Source: Frigidibacter oleivorans (GTDB lineage: Bacteria > Pseudomonadota > Alphaproteobacteria > Rhodobacterales > Rhodobacteraceae). Taken from it: 64,000 nt of DNA. Location of the stretch: positions 1 through 64,000 of the forward strand of contig NZ_RJRZ01000009.1 of NCBI RefSeq assembly GCF_003993775.1, written 5' to 3'. Shown here piece by piece: positions 41,865 to 50,200 of the stretch (positions are counted from its first letter, which is position 1; every line of letters starts with the position of its first letter). The translations under genes were made by a program, and so were the position numbers. Below the pieces are notes generated by a model, which ran no database searches, was not told the origin of the DNA, and was given only the letters and a program-made list of their open reading frames with translations.

Positions 41865-42425
41865 TCAGGCCGCGCGGCGGTCGTGCCGGCCTTCGCGGAT
41901 TTCCTCCACCAGCTTGGCGCAGAAGGCGTCGAGGTCGCCGGGGTTGCGGCTGGTCACCAGACCCATGTCGGTCACCACCTCGCTGTCCTCCCACTTGCCG
42001 CCCGCGTTGATCACGTCGGTCTTGATCGACTTGTACGAGGTCACGCGCCGGTCCTTGACGATGCCGGTCTCGACCAGCAGCCAGGGCGCGTGGCAGATCG
42101 CGCCGATCGGCTTCTTGGCCGTCCAGAAGGCGCGCACGAAGTCGAGTGCCGCCTGCTCCACCCGCAGCAGATCGGGGTTGATCTGGCCGCCGGGCAGGAC
42201 GAGGGCGTCGTAATCCTCGGCCTTCACCGCCGACAGCACCTTGTTGACCTTGACCGGCTGGCCCCAGTCCTTCTTGTCCCAGCCCTTGATCTCGCCCGCT
42301 TCGAGCGAGACGACATGCACCTCGGCGCCCGCGGCGCGCAGCCGTTCCAGCGGCACCTCGAGTTCGGACTGTTCGAAGCCATGCGTGGCGAGGATGGCGA
42401 CCGTCTTGCCTGAAATATCCTGCAT
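41865..42425 (-). CDS. DJ-1/PfpI family protein (YhbO/PfpI type)
   Basis: 186 aa. The class I glutamine-amidotransferase-like fold shows VAILATHGFEQSELEVPLE (with the conserved Glu) and the nucleophile elbow AICHAPWLL (Cys). Close relatives are described as stress-protective deglycases or general hydrolases; some activities are debated. ALVLPGGQINPDLLR is also typical. Start at 42425 (MQDISGKTVAI) chosen over the upstream extension to 42461, which lacks similarity. The intergenic 42426-42539 shows nothing clear. Confidence 0.9.
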   Translation of the reverse strand: MQDISGKTVAILATHGFEQSELEVPLERLRAAGAEVHVVSLEAGEIKGWDKKDWGQPVKVNKVLSAVKAEDYDALVLPGGQINPDLLRVEQAALDFVRAFWTAKKPIGAICHAPWLLVETGIVKDRRVTSYKSIKTDVINAGGKWEDSEVVTDMGLVTSRNPGDLDAFCAKLVEEIREGRHDRRAA

Positions 42426-42539
42426 CTTCGTCTCCGTTGATTGGGGAGTGAGCCCCCTCAACCCGCGGCGACGCCGGACGTTCCGGCAGTGGCGGCGCGG
42501 CGGCCGGACTTCGCTCAGGCCGCCGGTCAGGCCGCGCCC

Positions 42540-43382
42540 TCAGCCCCCGGCGGCGCGGCCGACCTCGCTGCGGCCCGCGGCGCGCGCGCGGATGCGGGCG
42601 CGCAGCGCCTCGGTCAGCGCCTCGCGCGGCAGGCCCTGCGCCTCGGCCAGCTTGCGCAGGCCGAACTGCACCCGCGCCATTTCCTGATAGTAGCTGGTAT
42701 AGGAATAGTTGACCGCCGCCCCCGCCACGGCCCCCAGCACCGGCACCATCTGCGTGGCGAGCTTCTGGCCCAGCACCACCGACAGGCGCGGCGCCACCCG
42801 GGCGATCAGCGCATTGACGCTGGTGCCGGTCAGGGTGACGCGGGCGGCGAGGAAGCCGAGGTCGCTGCCATCGTCCTTGGTCATCGGTCCGGCGCTGGCG
42901 AAGACGCGGATGCAGTCGATCCGCGTCTGTTCGTCCTGCGGGTCGAAGCCGTGATCGGCGGCGATGCCCTGGATCGCGCGCAACAGCATCGTGGTCGTCA
43001 CCGGCAGTTCCGCCATCGCGGTGGCGAGCCCGCCCGCCCCGCCCGCCACGCCCATCGCGGTGGCCAGCGCCGTGTTCACCCGGTCGGACCGGTCGCCCAG
43101 CACCCCGCGCGACCGCGCCGCCAGCGCAAAGGAGGTCTCGAGCGCGGCGCGGGTCACGGTTTCCAGCCGGTCCTTCACCTTGTCCGGCAGCCGTTCCAGC
43201 AGGTTTTCGGCGCTGCCGCCCACCATCCCCATCGCCTGCATCGCCAGCCCGTTCGCCGCCTGATGCCGCGCCGCCAGCGCGTCGAGCGCCACGGCCAGCG
43301 CCGGGTCGGCCAGCCGCTCGGCCAGGGGGCGCGCGGCGGCGAGGGTGTCGGTGGGGGTCTCGGCATTCTCTGGGGCAGTCAT
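42540..43382 (-). CDS. EcsC family protein
   Basis: 280 aa. The central region (GVAGGAGGLATAMAELPVTTTMLLRAIQGIAADHGFD through SVNALIARVAPRLSVVLGQKLATQ) matches the EcsC domain, with GAVAGAAVNYSYTSYYQEMA near the C-terminus. In Bacillus, EcsC lies with an ABC transporter; here it is a single gene. Hydrophobic Gly/Ala-rich helices suggest membrane association. Molecular function unknown. Confidence 0.83.
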   Translation of the reverse strand: MTAPENAETPTDTLAAARPLAERLADPALAVALDALAARHQAANGLAMQAMGMVGGSAENLLERLPDKVKDRLETVTRAALETSFALAARSRGVLGDRSDRVNTALATAMGVAGGAGGLATAMAELPVTTTMLLRAIQGIAADHGFDPQDEQTRIDCIRVFASAGPMTKDDGSDLGFLAARVTLTGTSVNALIARVAPRLSVVLGQKLATQMVPVLGAVAGAAVNYSYTSYYQEMARVQFGLRKLAEAQGLPREALTEALRARIRARAAGRSEVGRAAGG

Positions 43383-43459
43383 GGTGTCCTCCGGCGTCTG
43401 CCCCTTTCAGATGGGCGACGCTTCCGCCGGGACAAGGCTTCGGCCCGGCCGGCTGTTCC

Positions 43460-43981
43460 CTACTCCGCCGCCGCGCCGGCGGCCTGTCCCGTCTCGGGCA
43501 GGTCGCGCGTCACCTCGCCCGTCACCCCCGCCCAGGCCCCGGGCACGAGGTCGAGCCCCAGCACCCGGTCCGGGTTGGTCGGCGGCGGCATGATCACGCC
43601 GTCCTTGCGGACGAAGCCGAAGCGGCGGTAATAGGGCGCGTCCCCCACCAGCAGCACCCGCTGCCAGCCCAGGCGGCGCGCCTCGGCCAGGCTTTCGTGG
43701 ATCAGGAGCCCGCCGAAGCCTTCGCCCTGATGCGTGGGATGCACCGCAACCGGGCCGAGCAGCAGCGTCCGCGCCCCGCCCACACGCACCGGCCAGTAAC
43801 GGATCACCGCCGACAGCGCGCCCTCGCCGTCGCGCAGCACGAGGCACAGTTCCTGCACCTTCGGCACGCCGTCCCGCAGCCGGTAGGAGGACAGCGCCGT
43901 GCGCCCCGGCGCGAAGCAGAGGTCATAGAGCGCCTCCACCTCCCACCAGTCGGCATCGGTCTCTTCTTCCAGCTGATACAT
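43460..43981 (-). CDS. GNAT N-acetyltransferase
   Basis: 173 aa. The acetyl-CoA-binding signature is visible in LLGPVAVHPTHQGEGFGGLLI, followed by RVLLVGDAPYYRRFGF, a pattern of small YhbS-type GNATs. Substrate unknown. Start at 43981 (MYQLEEETDADWW); the frame extends to 44047 without similarity. Divergent from the flavin reductase at 44064. Confidence 0.87.
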   Translation of the reverse strand: MYQLEEETDADWWEVEALYDLCFAPGRTALSSYRLRDGVPKVQELCLVLRDGEGALSAVIRYWPVRVGGARTLLLGPVAVHPTHQGEGFGGLLIHESLAEARRLGWQRVLLVGDAPYYRRFGFVRKDGVIMPPPTNPDRVLGLDLVPGAWAGVTGEVTRDLPETGQAAGAAAE

Positions 43982-44063
43982 GGGGGACCCTGCATCGCGT
44001 CCGTTGCGGCTGGAACCGCGCGTATCATGCGCTAGGGTCGGGTTCAAACCGGAAAGGATCCCG

Positions 44064-44648
44064 ATGTTCTACCGCCCCGAAGACGGCCACGGCCTGCCGC
44101 ACAACCCGTTCAACGCCATCGTCGCCCCCCGCCCGATCGGCTGGATTTCCACCCGCGGGGCCGAGGGCGACAACCTCGCCCCCTATTCCTTCTTCAACGC
44201 GGTCGCCTATGTGCCGCCGCAGGTGATGTTCGCCTCGACCGCCAGCAAGGACTCGCTCGCCAACCTCACCGCGAGCGGTGTCTTCGCGGTGAACATCGTG
44301 GCCGAGGCGGCCCGCGACGTGATGAACGCCTCCTCGGCGGCGCTGCCGCGCGGGACGGACGAATTCGCCACCGCGGGCGCGGCCAAGGCCGAATGCCGGA
44401 CCATCGACTGCCCGCGCGTGGCCGATGCCCCCGCGACGCTGGAATGCCGCCTGACCGAGGTCGTCCGGCTGAAGGGCAAGGACAATCACCTGATCCTGGG
44501 CGAGGTGACGGGCATCCACCTGCGCGACGACTGCCTGGTGGACGGCCGCTTCGACGTGACCCGGTTCCGCCCGCTGTCGCGGCTCGGCTATCAGGATTAC
44601 GCGGTGGTGGAGCGGGTCTTCACGTTGGCCCGCCCGGGCGAGGGGTGA
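44064..44648 (+). CDS. Flavin reductase / flavoredoxin (DIM6/NTAB type)
   Basis: 194 aa. GGAAAGGA precedes the start. MFYRPEDGHGLPHNPFNAIV, APRPIGWISTRG and NLAPYSFFNAVAYVPPQVMF are typical of FMN-binding flavoredoxin-like flavin reductases. The partner is unknown. The last 29 bp overlap the convergent EamA gene, so the two transcripts have complementary 3' ends. Confidence 0.9.
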   Translation: MFYRPEDGHGLPHNPFNAIVAPRPIGWISTRGAEGDNLAPYSFFNAVAYVPPQVMFASTASKDSLANLTASGVFAVNIVAEAARDVMNASSAALPRGTDEFATAGAAKAECRTIDCPRVADAPATLECRLTEVVRLKGKDNHLILGEVTGIHLRDDCLVDGRFDVTRFRPLSRLGYQDYAVVERVFTLARPGEG

Positions 44649-45528
44649 CGGGCCGCGCCGCCGCCGCCCGGCGCGACAGGCTGCGCCCGCGCAACAGCGT
44701 GTAGATGCCGCTGGCGATGATGATCGCGCCGCCCGCCAGGGTCGCCGCATCGGGCCGCTCGCCCAGCACGACCGCCGCGACCGCGATGGCGAAGACGAGG
44801 CGGGTATAGCGGAAGGGGGTGACGACCGAGACCTCGCCCGTCCGCATCGCCGCCGTCAGCCAGGAATAGGCGATGACGCCGCACAGGGTGGCGCCGGCCA
44901 GCGCGGCCCAGTCCCCCGCCTGCGGCAGCACCGCGCCGCCGGTGACCGCCAGCAGGCCCGCGCCGGTGGGCAGCAGCGCCGCGAAACCCCAGAAGCCCAG
45001 CTGCGCGTTCGACAGCACGCGCGGCGCGGCGCGGGTGGCAAGGTCGCGCCCGGCAAAGCCCAGCGTGCCCACCACCGCCCAGAGCGAGGCCGGCTCGAAC
45101 CCCGAAACGCCCGGGCGCAGGATTACCAGCACCCCGAGGAAACCGGCCCCGATCGCCGCCCAGCGTCGCCAGCCCACCCGTTCGCCGAAGACCAGCGCCG
45201 CCCCCGCCACCACGACCAGGGGCGTCGCCTGCAGGATCGCCGAGGCGCTGGACAAGGGCGTCAGCGCCAGCGCCAGGGTATAGCCCGCGCGCCCCGTCAC
45301 CTCGAACCCCGCCTTCACGATCAGCGTGCGCGACAGCATCGCCGGATGCAGCAGCCGGCCGCCCTGCCGCCAGGTCAGCGCCGCGAAGACCGCCATGCCG
45401 CCCAGACCGAACAGCATCAGCACCTGCCCCGCCGGCAGATGCCGCGCCGCCGCCTTCACGCAGAGGTCTTCCAGCGTGAAGGCCGCCATCGCCGCCACCA
45501 TCAGCAGGCTGCCCCGGACGTTGTCCAT
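44620..45528 (-). CDS. EamA/DMT-family transporter
   Basis: 302 aa with ten hydrophobic helices in two EamA repeats (repeat 1 from MDNVRGSLLMVAAMAAFTLED; repeat 2 from SLWAVVGTLGFAGRDLATRA). Glu/Arg markers of the drug/metabolite superfamily, LVFGERVGWRRW and VVLGERPDAATLAG, close each half. Likely an exporter of amino acids or other metabolites; substrate unknown. Convergent overlap with the flavin reductase gene. Confidence 0.9.
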   Translation of the reverse strand: MDNVRGSLLMVAAMAAFTLEDLCVKAAARHLPAGQVLMLFGLGGMAVFAALTWRQGGRLLHPAMLSRTLIVKAGFEVTGRAGYTLALALTPLSSASAILQATPLVVVAGAALVFGERVGWRRWAAIGAGFLGVLVILRPGVSGFEPASLWAVVGTLGFAGRDLATRAAPRVLSNAQLGFWGFAALLPTGAGLLAVTGGAVLPQAGDWAALAGATLCGVIAYSWLTAAMRTGEVSVVTPFRYTRLVFAIAVAAVVLGERPDAATLAGGAIIIASGIYTLLRGRSLSRRAAAARPVTPRPGGPT

Positions 45529-45689
45529 GCCCTTCCTCCGCCCCTGCCGTCCCGCGCGGTGCCGGCCCCGCTTCCTATCGCCGCGCCGGGGCTGCCGCCA
45601 GCGGCTTTCGGTCTTTTCGCGGCTGCGGCACGACCCTAAGCTGCGCCCCGGATCAGATCGGATCGCATCGGACCGGAACGGAGGCGCAT

Positions 45690-46571
45690 ATGCAGACGCG
45701 GATCGGCATCATCGGCGGATCGGGGCTCTATCAGATCGACGGGCTGCAGGCGGCGGAATGGGTCGAGGTGGCGACCCCCTGGGGGGCGCCCTCGGACGCG
45801 GTCCTGACCGGGACGCTCGACGGGGTGGCGATGGCCTTCCTGCCCCGGCACGGGCGCGGCCATGTGCATTCGCCGACCACCGTACCCTATCGCGCCAATA
45901 TCGACGCGCTGAAACGGCTGGGCTGCACCGACGTGATCTCGCTTTCGGCCTGCGGCTCGTTCCGCGAAGAGATGGCGCCCGGCGATTTCGTCATCGTCGA
46001 CCAGTTCATCGACCGGACCTTCGCCCGCGAGAAGAGCTTCTTCGGCACCGGCTGCGTCGCCCATGTCAGCGTCGCGCATCCGACCTGCCCGCGCCTGTCC
46101 GCCGCCTGCCTTTCGGCCGCCATCGACAGCGACATCACCGTGCATGACGGCGGCACCTATCTGGTGATGGAGGGGCCGCAATTTTCCACCCTCGCCGAAA
46201 GCCGGATGTATCGCGACCACTGGGGCGCGGATGTGATCGGGATGACCAACATGCCCGAGGCGAAACTCGCCCGCGAGGCAGAGCTGTGCTATGCCAGCGT
46301 GGCGATGATCACCGACTACGACAGCTGGCATCCCGACCACGGCAGCGTCGACATCACGCAGATCGTCGCCACCCTGCACGGCAATGCCGACAAGGCCCGC
46401 GCGCTGGTGGCCCGGCTGCCCGCGCTGCTGGGGCCGGACCGCGCGCCCTGCCCGCATGGCTGCGACCGGGCGCTGGACCACGCGATCCTGACCGCCCCCG
46501 GCGCACGCGATCCGCAGGCGCTGGCGCGGCTCGACGCGGTGGCGGGCCGGGTGCTGGGGGCGCCGGCATGA
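45690..46571 (+). CDS. mtnP: S-methyl-5'-thioadenosine phosphorylase
   Basis: 293 aa. The N-terminal [14 protein letters not shown] phosphate site, [21 protein letters not shown], and [19 protein letters not shown] with [20 protein letters not shown] identify MTA phosphorylase. It splits methylthioadenosine (a by-product of polyamine and homoserine-lactone synthesis) into adenine and methylthioribose-1-phosphate. GGAGG precedes the start. Its stop overlaps the apt start (ATGA), so adenine produced here can be salvaged at once. Confidence 0.95.
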   Translation: MQTRIGIIGGSGLYQIDGLQAAEWVEVATPWGAPSDAVLTGTLDGVAMAFLPRHGRGHVHSPTTVPYRANIDALKRLGCTDVISLSACGSFREEMAPGDFVIVDQFIDRTFAREKSFFGTGCVAHVSVAHPTCPRLSAACLSAAIDSDITVHDGGTYLVMEGPQFSTLAESRMYRDHWGADVIGMTNMPEAKLAREAELCYASVAMITDYDSWHPDHGSVDITQIVATLHGNADKARALVARLPALLGPDRAPCPHGCDRALDHAILTAPGARDPQALARLDAVAGRVLGAPA

Positions 46572-47119
46572 CGCCTCCCGCGGCGGCGACGAAGACGGTG
46601 CGCGACTATATCCGCACCATCGCGGATTTCCCGCATGAGGGCATCCTGTTCCGCGACGTGACCACGCTCTTCGCCGATCCGCGCGGGTTCCGCATGGCGG
46701 TGGACCAGCTGGTGCATCCCTTCGCCGGCCAGCGCATCGACAAGGTCGTGGGGCTGGAGGCGCGGGGCTTCATCCTCGGCGGCGCGGTGGCGCATCAGCT
46801 GTCGGCGGGTTTCGTGCCGGTCCGCAAGAAGGGCAAGCTGCCCGGCCCCACCATCGCCGAGGCCTATACGCTGGAATACGGCGAGGCGGTGGTCGAGGTG
46901 CATGACGATGCGCTGATGCCGGGCGAGACGGTGCTGATCGTCGACGACCTGCTGGCCACGGGCGGCACCGCCATTGCCGGGCTGCGGCTTATGGAACGGC
47001 TGGGCGCGCGGGTGGCGGGCTGCGCCTTCGTGGTGGACCTGCCCGACCTCGGCGGGCACCGGCGGCTGCTGGACATGGGGATGGCCGTTCACACGCTCTG
47101 CGCCTTCGAGGGGCTCTAG
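46568..47119 (+). CDS. apt: Adenine phosphoribosyltransferase
   Basis: 183 aa. [35 protein letters not shown] and the PRPP loop [14 protein letters not shown] are standard for Apt, which makes AMP from adenine and PRPP. It is translationally coupled to mtnP (ATGA), forming an adenine-recovery pair. The double-hairpin repeat copy 2 starts 14 bp after the stop and may terminate the operon. Confidence 0.96.
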   Translation: MTPPAAATKTVRDYIRTIADFPHEGILFRDVTTLFADPRGFRMAVDQLVHPFAGQRIDKVVGLEARGFILGGAVAHQLSAGFVPVRKKGKLPGPTIAEAYTLEYGEAVVEVHDDALMPGETVLIVDDLLATGGTAIAGLRLMERLGARVAGCAFVVDLPDLGGHRRLLDMGMAVHTLCAFEGL

Positions 47120-47133
47120 GGGCGGCCGGCGCC

Positions 47134-47203
47134 GCGGGGGGCGCTGCCCCCCGGCTCGTCCCGAGCCTCCCCCCGGGATATTTCCGCCGACAAGACGCAG
47201 CGG
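47134..47203. repeat. Double-hairpin extragenic repeat, copy 2
   Basis: Same layout as the copy at 34473-34543. Hairpin A: GGGGGGC / GCCCCCC, loop GCT (47136-47152). Hairpin B: GGCTCG / CGAGCC, loop TCC (47153-47167). Relative to copy 1, stem B has a C-to-T change matched by G-to-A on the other arm. It lies between convergent apt and the GlcD-type oxidase, 9 bp from the end of the latter. Confidence 0.87.
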
Positions 47204-47212
47204 GTCCGGGGG

Positions 47213-48628
47213 TCAGGCGCCGCGCAGCACCGCGCCGGGGTTGAGGATGCCCGCCGGGTCCAGCGCCGCCTTGATCGCCCGCATCGCCGCCAGTTTCGCC
47301 GGATCGCCATAGCGTTCCAGGTCGCCCACCTTCAGCCGGCCGACGCCATGTTCGGCCGCGACCGAGCCGCCGAAACCGTGGACGATGTCATGGACACAGG
47401 CCTTGATGTCGTGGCGCAGGTGATCGTCCATCGCCCGGCTGCGGCCTTCGGCGGGGAAGGCGTTGAAATGCAGGTTGCCGTCGCCCAGATGGCCGAAGCA
47501 GTTGATCCGCATCGGCGCGATCCGCGCCAGCGCGGCGGTGGCGCGGTCGATGAAGGCGGGAATCTCCGACAGCGGCACCGAGATGTCATGCGAGCTGAGC
47601 GCGCCGATCAGCCGGTTAGCCTCGGGCAGCATCTCGCGCATCGTCCAGATCTCGGCGCGCTGCGCCTCGCTCTGCGCGATCACGCCGTCGGAGACGAGCC
47701 CCGCCTCCAGCGCCTCGGCGAAGATCGCCTCCAGCGCCGCCTGCGGGTCGAGCCCGCGCGGCAGGCCGAGGTCGATCAGCACCGACCAGTCCGGCCCGGT
47801 GCCGAGCGGCAGGCGCACCCCGGGCAGCGTTTCCGCGAGAAAGCGCAGCCCCTGCCCCGAGATCAGCTCGAAGGCCGAGATGCAGCCCGAGGCCTGCGCC
47901 TCGGTCAGGGTCAGCAGCGCCAGCGCCGCCTCGGGCGAGGCCACGGTCATCAGCGCCGTGCCCTCGCCCGCGGGCCGCGGCGACAGTTCCAGCGCGGCGG
48001 CGGTGATGATGCCCAGCGTGCCTTCCGACCCGATCAGCAGGTGGCGCAGGTCATAGCCCGCATTGTCCTTCCTCAGCCGTTTCAGCCCGTGCAGGATGCT
48101 GCCATCGGCCAGCACCGCCTCGACCCCCAGGCAGAGGTTGCGGACATTGCCATAGCGCAGCGTCATCGTGCCGCCGGCATTGGTGGCGAGGATGCCGCCG
48201 ATCTGCGCCGTTCCCTGCGAGGCGAGGCCGAGGGGGAAGATGCGGCCCTCGGCCTCGGCGGCCTGCTGGACGGCGGCGAGGGTCATCCCCGCCTCGACCA
48301 CCAGCGTGCGTTCGGCAGGATGCACGGCGCGGATGCCGGTCATCCGTTCCAGCGACAGCAGCACCGGCGCGGGACCCGTCTCGACGATCTGGCCGCCCAC
48401 CAGCCCGGTGCCGCCGCCGAACGGCACCAGCGGCACCCGCGCCGCGGCGCAGGCGCGGACGACCGCCGCCACCTCTTCCGCGGTCCGGGGGCAGGCCAGC
48501 AGGCCGCCGGCGCCGCGCCAGCGGCCGCGCGGTTCTTCCAGGTGCCGGGGTTCGGGCGCGGCCAGCCGGCCCGGCGGCAGCGCGGCCTCCAGCGTTTCGG
48601 CAAAGGCGGCATCGGCGGCATTCAGCAT
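47213..48628 (-). CDS. FAD-binding oxidase, GlcD / D-2-hydroxyacid dehydrogenase type
   Basis: 471 aa. FAD-binding segments VPFGGGTGLVGGQIVETG, IGGILATNAGGTMTLRYGNV and HLLIGSEGTLGIIT are typical of the GlcD/D-LDH/D-2-hydroxyglutarate dehydrogenase family. The C-terminal domain carries metal-ligand His residues in FGHLGDGNLHFN and AAEHGVGRLK. It probably oxidises a D-2-hydroxy acid (lactate, glycolate or 2-hydroxyglutarate) and passes electrons onward; the exact acid is not evident and no glcE/glcF follow. Start at 48628 chosen because the stretch to 48682 lacks similarity. Confidence 0.9.
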   Translation of the reverse strand: MLNAADAAFAETLEAALPPGRLAAPEPRHLEEPRGRWRGAGGLLACPRTAEEVAAVVRACAAARVPLVPFGGGTGLVGGQIVETGPAPVLLSLERMTGIRAVHPAERTLVVEAGMTLAAVQQAAEAEGRIFPLGLASQGTAQIGGILATNAGGTMTLRYGNVRNLCLGVEAVLADGSILHGLKRLRKDNAGYDLRHLLIGSEGTLGIITAAALELSPRPAGEGTALMTVASPEAALALLTLTEAQASGCISAFELISGQGLRFLAETLPGVRLPLGTGPDWSVLIDLGLPRGLDPQAALEAIFAEALEAGLVSDGVIAQSEAQRAEIWTMREMLPEANRLIGALSSHDISVPLSEIPAFIDRATAALARIAPMRINCFGHLGDGNLHFNAFPAEGRSRAMDDHLRHDIKACVHDIVHGFGGSVAAEHGVGRLKVGDLERYGDPAKLAAMRAIKAALDPAGILNPGAVLRGA

Positions 48629-48691
48629 CGGCGGCTCCTGCGGGTTCGGCCGGAGTGAAGCCGCGCGCGCCGGGAATGGCAAGGCGGTGCG

Positions 48692-49522
48692 TCAGTCCAG
48701 CCAGCGCGGTTCCAGCACCAGCACGGTGGGCCGGCCGGGCAGGGTCCCAAGCGACACCTCCACCCAGGACCGGCCGGGCCGTTCCACCGCGAAATCCTCC
48801 TGCATTCCGGAGAGGAAGCGCTGCAGGTTCGGCTCGCCGAACCAGTGCATCGGGATCACCAGCGAGGAGCGCAGCCGCTGCATCACCCGGATCATCGCCT
48901 GCTGGTCCATGGTATAGCTGCCGTCCACCGGGGTCAGCACCACGTCCATCCGCCCCAGCAGGCCGTACTGGGCGGGGGTCGGTTCATGATGCAGATGGCC
49001 CAGATGGCCGATGCAGAGGCCCGCCACCTCGAAGACGAAGATGGAATTGCCGTCGGGGATCTGCGCCCCGCCGAAGCGGATGTCGGTGGTGACGTTGCGC
49101 ACCAGTATCTCGCCCAGGTCCAGGTGGTGGCTCGCGGCCTTGCCGCCCTCGCCCCAGCCGCGCAGCACATGCGGGATGCGCGGATCGGGGCTGTCGGTCC
49201 AGTGGGTCGAATGGGCGTTGTTCATGGTCACCACGTCCGGCACCAGGTCTCCCGGCCCGAGAAAGCCGGAATAGTCGGTGGCGACGGTCAGCCCGCCCGC
49301 CGTCTCGATCACGAAGGTGGCGTGCGAGACGAAGTTCACCCGCACCGTATCGGCCGGCAGCGCCGCGCCGAAGCTGGCCCGTTGCAGCACCTCCATCCCC
49401 CGCACCGGGCCGGCCAGTGCCACGCAATGGCTGGGAATGCGGTCCTGCGCGGCGGCAGGCTGGGCAAGCGGCGTGGCAAGGGCAAGCAGCAGAGCCGCGG
49501 CGAGGCGGGCGCAGAATCGCAT
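48692..49522 (-). CDS. Exported metallo-beta-lactamase-fold (UlaG-like) protein
   Basis: 276 aa. A signal peptide (MRFCARLAAALLLALATPLA to PAAAQD) is followed by a degenerate metallo-hydrolase fold: VNFVSHATFVIETAGGLTVA, DYSGF, VVTMNNAHSTHWTD, GLCIGHLGHLHHEP and VIPMHWFGEPN. His and Asp residues for metal binding are mostly present, though the classical HxHxDH is replaced by NNAHSTH. Periplasmic; substrate unknown. Same strand as the GlcD-type oxidase (63 bp gap), which does not itself define a pathway. Confidence 0.82.
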   Translation of the reverse strand: MRFCARLAAALLLALATPLAQPAAAQDRIPSHCVALAGPVRGMEVLQRASFGAALPADTVRVNFVSHATFVIETAGGLTVATDYSGFLGPGDLVPDVVTMNNAHSTHWTDSPDPRIPHVLRGWGEGGKAASHHLDLGEILVRNVTTDIRFGGAQIPDGNSIFVFEVAGLCIGHLGHLHHEPTPAQYGLLGRMDVVLTPVDGSYTMDQQAMIRVMQRLRSSLVIPMHWFGEPNLQRFLSGMQEDFAVERPGRSWVEVSLGTLPGRPTVLVLEPRWLD

Positions 49523-49615
49523 GGGGCAGGTCCGGGGTTGGGGGCGACTGCCGCAGGTTCGCCCGGAACCGGCCCGGCGGCGCCATCAACTTTCCGCTAG
49601 CGCCGCGACCGGCCC

Positions 49616-50200
49616 CTAGCCGACATCCGTCCGCCCGCGCCGGTCGCCGCGCAGGTTGGCGTACAGCACATGATTGCGCCAGCGGCCGTTGATCTGCAGA
49701 TAGCTTTGCGCGACGCCTTCGTACTTGAAGCCGCAGCCTTCCAGCACGCCGCGCGAGGCCGCGTTCTCGGGCAGGCAGGCGGCCTCGATCCGGCTCAGGT
49801 CCTGATGGCTGAAGGCGTGATGCACCACGGCGCGGATCGCCTCGCGCATATAGCCCTGCCGGGCGTGGTCCTGCCCGATCCAGTAGCCCAGCGTCCCCGC
49901 CTGTGCCGGGCCGCGCCGGATATTGTCGAGCGTGATCGCCCCCAGAAGCTGCTGATCCTCGCGCCGGATCAGGAACAGGGGCAGCGCCGTGCCCTGCAGT
50001 TCCGCCCGCGCTGCCCAATAGACGCGATGGGTAAAGCTGCGGCGGCTGAGATGGTCGTCGGCCCAGACCGGTTCCCACGGGCGCAGGAAGTCCTCGCTGT
50101 GGCGGCGCAACTCGGTCCAGGCGCGAAAGTCGCCATGCCCGGGCAGGCGCAGCGTCATCCGCTCCGTCTCGATCCGGACCTTGCGCCTTCGCGCCAGCAT
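49616..50200 (-). CDS. RimJ/RimL-type GNAT acetyltransferase
   Basis: 194 aa. IETERMTLRLPGHGDFRAW, LGYWIGQDHARQGYMREAI and LSRIEAACLPENAASRGVLE are diagnostic of the RimJ/RimL group, which acetylates ribosomal-protein N-termini or small molecules. Its start overlaps the M16 peptidase stop by one base (TGATG), so it is translated after it. Ribosomal target is the family default, not proven. Confidence 0.88.
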   Translation of the reverse strand: MLARRRKVRIETERMTLRLPGHGDFRAWTELRRHSEDFLRPWEPVWADDHLSRRSFTHRVYWAARAELQGTALPLFLIRREDQQLLGAITLDNIRRGPAQAGTLGYWIGQDHARQGYMREAIRAVVHHAFSHQDLSRIEAACLPENAASRGVLEGCGFKYEGVAQSYLQINGRWRNHVLYANLRGDRRGRTDVG

